From SYAC01 sp046048055 (GTDB lineage Bacteria > Planctomycetota > Phycisphaerae > Phycisphaerales > SM1A02), in the NCBI GenBank assembly GCA_046048055.1, contig JBJOGW010000074.1, positions 1 through 26,342 on the forward strand: a stretch of 26,342 nt of DNA, given 5' to 3'. Below, piece after piece: positions 20,859 to 26,342 of the stretch; within the stretch, counting starts at the first letter, position 1; every line of letters starts with the position of its first letter. The position numbers and the translations under genes were made by a program. The notes beneath the pieces were generated by a model. That model saw only the letters and a list, made by a program, of their open reading frames with translations, was not told the origin of the DNA and made no database searches.

Positions 20859-22463
20859 TCAGGGCGTGCCGGCCGCCTCGGAGACCGCGGCGGGTTCAGG
20901 GGTCTTCGCCCCGCCGTCCTCCAGCCACAGGTGTCGAAGCAGTTCGGCCATGGCGTCATCAGCCGTGCTGCCGGTCACGTGGACCAGTCCCTCCCGGATG
21001 ATCGCTGGATCGCGCAGCAGGTGACCCAGATAGGCCAGCAGCAATCCGTAGTCAGCGGGCCTGCGTCCAAGGCGGATCAGGTCGCGCGTGCTGCCCACGC
21101 ACCGCTGCAGCCGATCCGTGGGGGGCAGGGCCTCGGCGGCGTAGGACACGTCGATCATCTCCGGGTGCTCGGTGAACAGGCCTCGCAGCGTGATGGCCGC
21201 GGCACCGGGAAGGTTGGCACCGATCTGGCAGTGCAGCATGCCCGCGGTGGCCCTCGGGTCGCCGGGCTTCAGGAGCAGCGCCACCTCGAACTGCTTCTCC
21301 GCCACGAAGGTGTCGCCCTCGTGCATGGCGGCGCGACCCGTGGAGAGCAGCTGGTTCAGCCGATCCTGCCCATCGGGGTCCTCGGCGAAGGCGTTGAACT
21401 CGGTTCCATGCTCCAGGACCTGCGCGTATTCCTGGATGGTCATGTTGATGCCGGGCAGCTTGCCGTCCTCGACGGAGCCATCCTCGGGCTCGGGGCTCGG
21501 CGCCGGCGGCCTTGCCCCGCGATCCAGCTTCTGCCGCAGCGCCTCGTATGCCGCGCCCAGATCCACCTCGTCCGGCCGCGGCTGCGGCTCGGTGGCCACG
21601 GCCGTCGTGGACGCCTCGGACGGCCGCGATCTTCGCCAATTGTCGCGGATCTGCTCCAGCACGCGGTCGTACGAGGTGCCCGACTGCCCCGCCAGCTCGC
21701 CACGCGACGGCGGCTCCTGGGCCCGCGTGGATCGCACGTTCACCGCGTCACGCGGCGCCTCCACCATGAACGGGCTGGCGGGTGCGGCCCGAACCGCGTC
21801 GGCACTCAGTCGTCCCTCGCGAATGTCCTTGCGGAGCAGCGCAGCGTGGTACAGGCCCAGCCTGTCGGACGCATGCCGGTTGCGATCGCTCTCCCGCTTG
21901 ATCCCCCGCACCGTGCTCACGGTCAGCGCGCCCGAGTCTCCCGCCACCGACGAGTAGCGCAGCATCGGGGTGCTCAGGGTGTCCGAGGTGAGCTGCCGCG
22001 AGGGACTGAAGTCCGCGTTGAGCAGGTCCAGCCGCTGCCGGGTTCCCGCGGCGGTGGCCGCCGCGCCCGTGCGCTGCGTGGTGGATGGCCCCACGAAGTC
22101 GCGCCGAAACTCCAGCGCCGCCGCGTCGCGGGTCACGCTGAAGGCGTCCGCAGCGTTGCCGGAGCGGACCAGGTTCGGATTGCTCAGGGCCGACGCGGCC
22201 CGGAAGTTGTAACTGGAATCGCCGCCCGTGGCGCCACGAAAGTCGGTCTCCGCCGTGTAGCCCACGTTGCCACGGAATCCCCGGCCTCCCGCCACGTCAC
22301 CGGTGACCACCAGGTTGCGTGCGCGGTAATCCTGCTGCTGCGAGGTCGGATTCACCCGACCGCCGGTGGCGTGCAGGTTGGCGTCCAGGGCGTTCTGCGC
22401 CGTGGTCCGGACCGCGGACATGCCCACGAAGGTGGCGACCAGGATCACATGCCACTGCCGCAT
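20859..22463 (-). CDS. large secreted protein with C-terminal TPR-like repeats, uncharacterised
   Basis: A protein of 534 residues. A signal peptide (MRQWHVILVATFVGMSAVRTTA) is followed by a Gly/Asn/Arg-rich region (about 25-130) with NALDANLHATGGRVNP, YRARNLVVTGDVAGGRGFRG and VGYTAETDFRG. A low-complexity, Pro/Glu-rich middle follows (about 250-345). A helical C-terminal part (about 355-500) is TPR-like (TGRAAMHEGDTFVAEKQFEVALLLKPGDP). I know proteins of this type from Phycisphaerae-like genomes as conserved hypotheticals, but cannot check it. The ATG is preceded by TACCAT with a 6-bp gap. The frame opens further upstream, but that would overlap the divergent gene. It is probably periplasmic or surface located. 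No function can be assigned. Confidence 0.72.
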   Translation of the reverse strand: MRQWHVILVATFVGMSAVRTTAQNALDANLHATGGRVNPTSQQQDYRARNLVVTGDVAGGRGFRGNVGYTAETDFRGATGGDSSYNFRAASALSNPNLVRSGNAADAFSVTRDAAALEFRRDFVGPSTTQRTGAAATAAGTRQRLDLLNADFSPSRQLTSDTLSTPMLRYSSVAGDSGALTVSTVRGIKRESDRNRHASDRLGLYHAALLRKDIREGRLSADAVRAAPASPFMVEAPRDAVNVRSTRAQEPPSRGELAGQSGTSYDRVLEQIRDNWRRSRPSEASTTAVATEPQPRPDEVDLGAAYEALRQKLDRGARPPAPSPEPEDGSVEDGKLPGINMTIQEYAQVLEHGTEFNAFAEDPDGQDRLNQLLSTGRAAMHEGDTFVAEKQFEVALLLKPGDPRATAGMLHCQIGANLPGAAAITLRGLFTEHPEMIDVSYAAEALPPTDRLQRCVGSTRDLIRLGRRPADYGLLLAYLGHLLRDPAIIREGLVHVTGSTADDAMAELLRHLWLEDGGAKTPEPAAVSEAAGTP

Positions 22464-22475
22464 GGCCTCATGGTA
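22464..22475 (-). promoter_or_regulatory. leaderless-type promoter: TACCAT, 6 nt, ATG
   Basis: The minus strand reads TACCAT (22470-22475), six bases, then ATG (22463). It lies 24 bp from the opposing TAGGAT box at 22500, so the divergent pair shares a compact promoter region. Confidence 0.45.
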
Positions 22476-22499
22476 GCCGTGCCCGGCACTTCCCCGGCC

Positions 22500-22512
22500 T
22501 AGGATGCGGCCC
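22500..22512 (+). promoter_or_regulatory. leaderless-type promoter: TAGGAT, 7 nt, ATG
   Basis: TAGGAT at 22500-22505, seven bases, then ATG at 22513. The earlier in-frame ATG at 22504 lies inside the hexamer, so 22513 is the better start. Confidence 0.4.
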
Positions 22513-23151
22513 ATGACCTCGCAGGAGCCACGGGAAGGAGGACGGGGCGCCTTCCATCCCCGCGTGTCGGTCACGGCCATCGTGCTGAGCACGGTGCTGG
22601 TGGCTGGCGCGGTGCTCTTCGGGATCTTCGGCCCGCCCGTGGCCAGCCGGCTCACCCATGGCGGCGGCGTGCCGCTGAGCGAGGTGCTCGACGCCGCGGC
22701 GGACCTGCGCTTCCGCGTGATCGTGGATGCCATGAGCGACAACGATCCCGAGCCACTGGATCCGCAGGAGGCCCGCGGCCTGATCCGCCAGCACATGGGG
22801 GCGTCGATGGCACCGCCCGACCTGGCGGCCGCGGACTTCCGACTTCGCCGCGTGGTCTCCGTGGCCCTGCCTGGCTCGCCCTACCGGTCCTGTGCGCTGG
22901 TGTACCGACGCAACACGCCCGGAGCCGAGGCGTGGATCACCCTGTTCCTGGCCGTGGATGACGGGCAGTACGTCACCTTCGACGCGCTGGGGCGTCCGCG
23001 GCCCATGCCCACCGAGCGCACCCTGGATGGCGAGCTGCCCGGCGCCGAGAGCTTGGCGCTGCTGTGGAGCGACGGTCCCACGCTGCATGTGGCCTGCTTC
23101 GAGAACGCCGAGACCGCCGAGGCCGTCGGACCCCTGCTGGGCGCTCCGTAG
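22513..23151 (+). CDS. single-pass membrane protein, unknown function
   Basis: A protein of 212 residues. A short charged N-terminus (about 1-18, cytoplasmic) is followed by one hydrophobic helix VSVTAIVLSTVLVAGAVLFGIFG (about 19-41) and an extracytoplasmic domain of about 165 residues. That domain has helices (LSEVLDAAADLRFRVIVDAM, EARGLIRQHMG) then alternating strands (RRVVSVALP, SCALVYRR, WITLFLAVDD, LALLWSDG, LHVACFE). This layout recalls the membrane anchors of anti-sigma-type proteins, but no zinc or RskA motif is present. The product family is not recognised. The stop codon overlaps the metG -10 box, and metG begins 10 bp later. Co-transcription with metG and ubiX is likely. Confidence 0.7.
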   Translation: MTSQEPREGGRGAFHPRVSVTAIVLSTVLVAGAVLFGIFGPPVASRLTHGGGVPLSEVLDAAADLRFRVIVDAMSDNDPEPLDPQEARGLIRQHMGASMAPPDLAAADFRLRRVVSVALPGSPYRSCALVYRRNTPGAEAWITLFLAVDDGQYVTFDALGRPRPMPTERTLDGELPGAESLALLWSDGPTLHVACFENAETAEAVGPLLGAP

Positions 23152-23161
23152 ACTCGGTCCC
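23149..23161 (+). promoter_or_regulatory. leaderless-type promoter: TAGACT, 7 nt, ATG
   Basis: TAGACT at 23149-23154, seven bases, then the metG ATG at 23162. The first three bases are also the stop codon of the upstream gene. The same hexamer is used at metF and proposed for the kinase gene. Confidence 0.4.
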
Positions 23162-24703
23162 ATGACCGCAACGGCCTGCATCACCACGCCCATCTACTAC
23201 GTGAACGACCGGCCGCACATCGGCCATGTCTTCACCACCACGCTGTGCGACGTCTGGGCCCGGGCCATGCGGCTGCGCGGCGTGGACACCTTCTTCCTGA
23301 CGGGCACCGACGAGCACGGCGTGAAGGTGGAGAAGAGCGCGGTGGCCCATGGCGTCACGCCGCAGGCCTGGGCGGACCTCAATGCCGCCGAATTCGAGTC
23401 GGTGCTTCGGCTGTTCGGCCAGACCAACGACGACTTCATCCGGACCACGCAGCCGCGGCACGAGCGCCAGGTGCAGGCCATGGTGCAGCGGCTGCACGCG
23501 GCCGGCGCCCTGGCCAAGGGATCCTTCGAGGGCTGGTACGACGAGGGTGAGGAGAACTACCTCACCGAGACCCGGGCCAAGGAGTGCAACTACCTGAGTC
23601 CCGTGAGCGGCCGACCGCTGGTGCGGGCCAAGGAGGAGAACTGGTACTTCCGGCTCTCGGCCTTCGCGGACAGGTTGCAGGCCTTCTTCGCCGAGCATCC
23701 CGACTTCGTGCGGCCCGCCGCGCGCCGCAACGAGGTGCTTGGCCGGCTCCGCGAGGGGCTGCAGGACGTGCCCATCACGCGCACCAACTTCACGTGGGGC
23801 ATTCCCATGCCCGGCGATCCCGGTCACGTGATCTACGTGTGGATCGACGCGCTGCTCAACTACGTCACGGCGCTGGGGCTGGGTGACGGCAGCACGCCCG
23901 AGCGACATCGCTTCTGGCCGGCCCAGTACCACGTGATCGGCAAGGAGATCCTCTGGTTTCACGCGGTGATCTGGCCTGCCATGCTCATGGCCCTGGGCCT
24001 GCCACTGCCTCGCTGCGTGTACGCCCACAGTTTCTGGATCAGCGAGGGCCAGAAGATGTCCAAGAGCCTGGGCAACTTCATCGACCTGCCCGCGATGCAG
24101 GCCTTCATCGACCGCTACGGGCTCGATGCGCTGCGCTGGTTCATGGTCACGCGCGGACCGCTCGACGCCACCGACGCGGACTTCCGCGCCGCCGCCTTCC
24201 ATGAGACCTACGTGGCCGACCTGGTCAACACGGTCGGCAACTGCTCGAGCCGCGTGAGCGCCATGATCACCCGGACCTTCGAGGGCGTCATGCCCGCCGA
24301 TGCCGAGGGCGGAGGCCCGTGGCCGGCCCGGTGCACCGCAGCCGTGCAGGCCTGGCAGGGCCAGGTGGATCGGTTCGAGCTGGGTGCCGCGGCCGCCACC
24401 GCCATGGGACTGCTGCGCGAGGTCGACGTGTTCATCAACCAGACCGAGCCCTTCAAGCTGGCCAAGGATCCGGCCCAGCGGGAGCGGGTGGCGAGCATCC
24501 TGGCCCAGTGTGCCGAGACCGTGCGAATCGCCGGACTGCTGCTGGAGCCCTTCCTGCCCCAACGCATGGCCGACCTGCAGGCCGCGTTTGGTGCCGTGGC
24601 GGGATCGTGGCAGACACGCTCGGCCTGGGGGGGTCTGAAGGCGGGCATGCGGCTGAGCAAGGTGGCCCTCTATCCTCGCGTGGAAGCGGCTTCGGCAACC
24701 TGA
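23162..24703 (+). CDS. metG: methionyl-tRNA synthetase
   Basis: A class I synthetase of 513 residues without the C-terminal EMAP/dimerisation domain. It charges initiator and elongator tRNA-Met. The HIGH motif is PHIGHVFTT (residues 19-22 for HIGH). KMSKS is at residues 298-302 (GQKMSKSLGNF). FLTGTDEHG and KEENWYFRLS are standard active-site and knuckle-flanking blocks. The zinc knuckle between them (about 120-155) has only one Cys (AKECNYL), so the zinc ligands are missing. This resembles the short, knuckle-poor MetRS of mitochondria and some bacteria. Anticodon-binding helices fill the C-terminus (VADLVNTVGNCSSRV and NQTEPFKLAKD). It is followed by ubiX after 57 bp. Confidence 0.96.
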   Translation: MTATACITTPIYYVNDRPHIGHVFTTTLCDVWARAMRLRGVDTFFLTGTDEHGVKVEKSAVAHGVTPQAWADLNAAEFESVLRLFGQTNDDFIRTTQPRHERQVQAMVQRLHAAGALAKGSFEGWYDEGEENYLTETRAKECNYLSPVSGRPLVRAKEENWYFRLSAFADRLQAFFAEHPDFVRPAARRNEVLGRLREGLQDVPITRTNFTWGIPMPGDPGHVIYVWIDALLNYVTALGLGDGSTPERHRFWPAQYHVIGKEILWFHAVIWPAMLMALGLPLPRCVYAHSFWISEGQKMSKSLGNFIDLPAMQAFIDRYGLDALRWFMVTRGPLDATDADFRAAAFHETYVADLVNTVGNCSSRVSAMITRTFEGVMPADAEGGGPWPARCTAAVQAWQGQVDRFELGAAAATAMGLLREVDVFINQTEPFKLAKDPAQRERVASILAQCAETVRIAGLLLEPFLPQRMADLQAAFGAVAGSWQTRSAWGGLKAGMRLSKVALYPRVEAASAT

Positions 24704-24713
24704 ATTCGGGTGT

Positions 24714-24733
24714 GCTGGTCATCCACGACCAGC
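24714..24733 (+). other. hairpin in the metG-ubiX gap
   Basis: GCTGGTC (24714-24720) and GACCAGC (24727-24733) form a perfect 7-bp stem with a 6-nt loop. No T-run follows, so it is not a clear terminator. It could affect mRNA stability or processing between the two genes. Confidence 0.35.
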
Positions 24734-24760
24734 CGACCGGCGAAGCCCCTCTCCGTACCC

Positions 24761-25390
24761 ATGAGCACGCCTCGCATCATCGTCGGCATCAGTGGAGCCA
24801 GCGGAGCGCCGTACTCGGTGCGCCTGATCGAGTGCCTGGCCGAGGCGGGATGCCACATCCACCTGGTGGCCAGCGCGCTGGGCCGGCGGCTGCTGGCGGA
24901 CGAGTGCGGCATCAAGCGGCTGGATGCCCAGGAACTGACGGGTGGGCGGGGCGAGCTCCTGACCATCCACAACGAGAATGATCTGGGAGGGCCGCTGGCC
25001 AGCGGCAGCTTTCAGCACGATGGCATGATCGTGGTGCCCTGCTCGGGCAACACCATGAGCAAGGTGGCCTATGGCCTCACCGACAATCAGCTCCAGCGAG
25101 CCGCCATGGTCACGCTCAAGGAGCGAAGGCGGCTGATCCTGGCTCACCGCGAGACGCCCCTGAGCCTGGTGGAGATCGAGGCCATGCGCGCCGCCACGCT
25201 CGCTGGCGCTGTCGTGCTGCCGCTCTCACCCGGCTTCTACCTGAGTCCGCAGGGCACGCAGGACCTGGTGGACTTCATGGTGGCCCGCATGCTCGACCTG
25301 CTCCACGTGCCGCACCGCATGCTGCCGCGGTGGGACGAGGTGCTCCAGGCGGAGCGTGCAGCCCGTCTGGACGCGGCCCGGCAAAAATGA
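24761..25390 (+). CDS. ubiX: flavin prenyltransferase UbiX
   Basis: A protein of 209 residues. It attaches a dimethylallyl group to FMN, making the prenyl-FMN cofactor for UbiD-type decarboxylases. The N-terminal IIVGISGASGAPYSVRL is the FMN/phosphate-binding signature. The centre has MIVVPCSGNTMSKVAYGLTDN, followed by RRLILAHRETPLSLVEIEAM and the LPLSPGFYLSPQ block, all typical. The ATG at 24761 was chosen because the homologous region starts there. The frame is open to 24710 but the extra residues are unlike UbiX. There is no SD or TANNNT box close by, so it is probably read from the metG transcript. No ubiD is present in the window. Prenyl-FMN may serve a decarboxylase elsewhere. Confidence 0.93.
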   Translation: MSTPRIIVGISGASGAPYSVRLIECLAEAGCHIHLVASALGRRLLADECGIKRLDAQELTGGRGELLTIHNENDLGGPLASGSFQHDGMIVVPCSGNTMSKVAYGLTDNQLQRAAMVTLKERRRLILAHRETPLSLVEIEAMRAATLAGAVVLPLSPGFYLSPQGTQDLVDFMVARMLDLLHVPHRMLPRWDEVLQAERAARLDAARQK

Positions 25391-25422
25391 AGCGGACGGG
25401 ACCCCAGGGGATCCCGCCCGCT
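25391..25422 (-). terminator. intrinsic terminator of the PEP-CTERM-like gene
   Basis: AGCGGACGGGA (25391-25401) and TCCCGCCCGCT (25412-25422) form an 11-bp GC-rich stem with one mismatch. On the minus strand the hairpin is followed by TCATTTTTG, a T-run, and preceded by its own T-run. It therefore suits the leftward gene ending at 25451. It begins one base after the ubiX stop, but on the plus strand an A-run follows, so it is not a normal terminator for ubiX. Confidence 0.7.
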
Positions 25423-25450
25423 CAAAAAAGGGCGTGAGCGAGTGGCGCCG

Positions 25451-26110
25451 TCAGAGGCGGCGCCGTCTCCCACGTGATGTACCTGGCAGGAGCACGGCCA
25501 GCACGCTCAATGCTCCCGGACCAGGTACGAGGCGCATGTCCAGCGAAACGGCATCCAACGAGGTGTTGGGCCCCAGGCTGGAGAAGTCGAACTGCCACCG
25601 CACGGCGTTGAACGCCAGCGGGGCCACGGACCATGAGAAGGCGATCGTCTGCACGCTGCCGCCCAAGCCGAACGGCACGCTGGACCGGACTTCGGTGGCG
25701 GAGGGAGCCAGCCGAACCGAGTTGCCGGCATTGTCGGCAAGCGTCAGGAACATGCTGGCCTGGTTGATCTCGGTGCCCGCCGCGGCCACGTTCACCACCA
25801 CGTCCATCGGGTTGGCGGGCGCGCCGATGCCGCCCAGGGCCATGATCGAGAGAGGCGACGAGGGGGCGTAGATGTTTCCAGAGCCTGTGATGAAGGAGCC
25901 GGGGGCGAAGTTGAAGAGCGAACCCAGAGGAGAGCTCCCAGCCACGTCCGGGGCATTGCCAGCACCGAACGCCGCCGTGTAGCTCTCCCAACCAGAGAAC
26001 TGCGTGCCTGGGCCGCCGCGCCAGACAGGCACCAGCGGGTTCACGAACCCGCCGAACGCGCCCGACGCAGCCGCCGAAGCGGCCAGAAATGCACAGACAG
26101 ACTGCCTCAC
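25451..26110 (-). CDS. secreted protein with PEP-CTERM-like sorting tail
   Basis: A protein of 219 residues from a GTG at 26110, chosen because GAGGAG lies nine bases upstream and the signal peptide (RQSVCAFLAASAAASGAFG) then begins directly. An ATG at 26134 would add eight charged residues and bury that SD. The middle is a beta-rich, Gly/Asn/Ser-rich domain of about 160 residues. The C-terminus reads LVPGPGALSVLAVLL then GTSRGRRRRL: a short motif, a hydrophobic helix and an Arg cluster, the three parts of a PEP-CTERM signal. The motif is V-P-G-P-G instead of V-P-E-P-G. Such proteins are processed by an exosortase, none of which is in this window. It has its own terminator. Confidence 0.78.
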   Translation of the reverse strand: MRQSVCAFLAASAAASGAFGGFVNPLVPVWRGGPGTQFSGWESYTAAFGAGNAPDVAGSSPLGSLFNFAPGSFITGSGNIYAPSSPLSIMALGGIGAPANPMDVVVNVAAAGTEINQASMFLTLADNAGNSVRLAPSATEVRSSVPFGLGGSVQTIAFSWSVAPLAFNAVRWQFDFSSLGPNTSLDAVSLDMRLVPGPGALSVLAVLLPGTSRGRRRRL

Positions 26111-26119
26111 GGCCCTTTT

Positions 26120-26125
26120 CTCCTC
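26120..26125 (-). promoter_or_regulatory. Shine-Dalgarno (GAGGAG) of the PEP-CTERM-like gene
   Basis: The minus strand reads GAGGAG nine bases before the GTG at 26110. It decides that start over the ATG at 26134. Bases 26126-26237 upstream of it contain no gene and no promoter I can call with confidence. Confidence 0.5.
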
Positions 26126-26237
26126 AACCTCCATTGGTACCGACGTACGTCACGCCGGCACGCTTTGCAGCATCAGATGATCCGACCGTCCGGCCCACTC
26201 TGTTCCGCAGGAATGCGAAAGATGGCGGTCTGGATGA

Positions 26238-26339
26238 GGGTCCGGTGTGAGGGTCCGGTATAAGGGACGGGTTTGCTTATAGGACTCGCGAGTCCGATAA
26301 GCAAACCCGTCCCTTATACCGGACCCTCACACCGGACCC
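26238..26339. repeat. 102-bp near-perfect palindrome made of two head-to-head REP-like units
   Basis: The two 51-bp arms, 26238-26288 and 26289-26339, are inverted copies differing at a single position (A at 26281 against G at 26296). The centre is the perfect 14-bp palindrome GGACTCGCGAGTCC. Each arm contains one 36-bp unit (26251-26286 and 26291-26326) related to the hairpin at 1685-1720. Each arm also has a 13-bp near-tandem repeat, GGGTCCGGTGTGA then GGGTCCGGTATAA. The unit can fold alone (GTCCG-A-TA against TA-C-CGGAC with ACCCGTCCC in the loop) or the whole can fold into a giant hairpin. It lies 3 bp from the end of the window. Confidence 0.9.
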
Positions 26340-26342
26340 AAT

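Noticed and set aside
25391..25430. Hairpin behind ubiX read as a ubiX terminator
   Set aside because: On the plus strand an A-run, not a T-run, follows the hairpin. It fits the opposing gene instead.
26238..26339. Right-edge palindrome as an insertion-sequence end or replication terminus
   Set aside because: No transposase, target duplication or replication-terminus motif is visible, and the second copy behind phhA fits a REP-like unit better.
1..26342. CRISPR array, tRNA, rRNA, prophage or defence island
   Set aside because: No regularly spaced direct repeats, tRNA-like cloverleaf, rRNA segments, integrase or phage genes were seen. The genes are mostly housekeeping.

Overview
The window is high-GC bacterial chromosome (roughly two thirds G+C by eye), densely coded on both strands. 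I count 25 protein genes, counting one cut off at the left edge, with mostly housekeeping and regulatory functions. No phage, plasmid, CRISPR, tRNA or rRNA signal was seen. The best guess for the source is a planctomycete of the Phycisphaerae type. The grounds are a secreted protein with a V-P-x-P-G, hydrophobic and poly-Arg tail, secreted proteins of a kind I associate with that group, and a Rex/MetF/PhhA/ThiC gene mix. This assignment is inference, because no rRNA is present.

Layout from left to right. (1) 1-3027: a cut-off gene start (-), a HugZ/DUF2470-like protein, phenylalanine hydroxylase and an Xaa-Pro aminopeptidase. (2) 3058-3979: a divergent pair, a small membrane protein and an eRF1-domain-3-like protein. 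(3) 3998-6123: thiC (-) behind a TPP riboswitch. (4) 6278-8254: a tandem Lrp/AsnC regulator followed by a threonine/serine dehydratase. (5) 8259-12987 (-): a three-gene chain joined by ATGA overlaps: a RibBA-like protein with a degenerate GTP cyclohydrolase II half, a lipoprotein, and a TPR protein with an HEYTH zinc-peptidase motif. (6) 13034-16049: an M42-like peptidase and argS. (7) 16082-19918 (-): rex overlapping a lipoprotein gene, a tiny lipoprotein, a PGRP-type amidase, then a Ser/Thr kinase overlapping a dCMP-deaminase-family gene. (8) 19947-20846: metF, divergent from rex. (9) 20859-22463 (-): a large secreted TPR protein. (10) 22513-25390: a membrane protein, metG and ubiX. (11) 25451-26110 (-): a PEP-CTERM-like secreted protein with its own terminator, then a long palindrome at the right edge.

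Two signals run across genes. First, many genes carry a TANNNT -10 hexamer exactly 6 bp (sometimes 7 or 9) before the start codon and no Shine-Dalgarno, which is the arrangement expected for leaderless mRNAs. The few genes with a real leader (phhA, thiC, the PEP-CTERM-like gene) do have a Shine-Dalgarno. Second, a hairpin sequence with ACCCGTCCCTT in its loop sits just behind phhA. The same unit occurs twice, head to head, inside the 102-bp near-perfect palindrome at the right edge, which suggests a dispersed REP-like repeat family.
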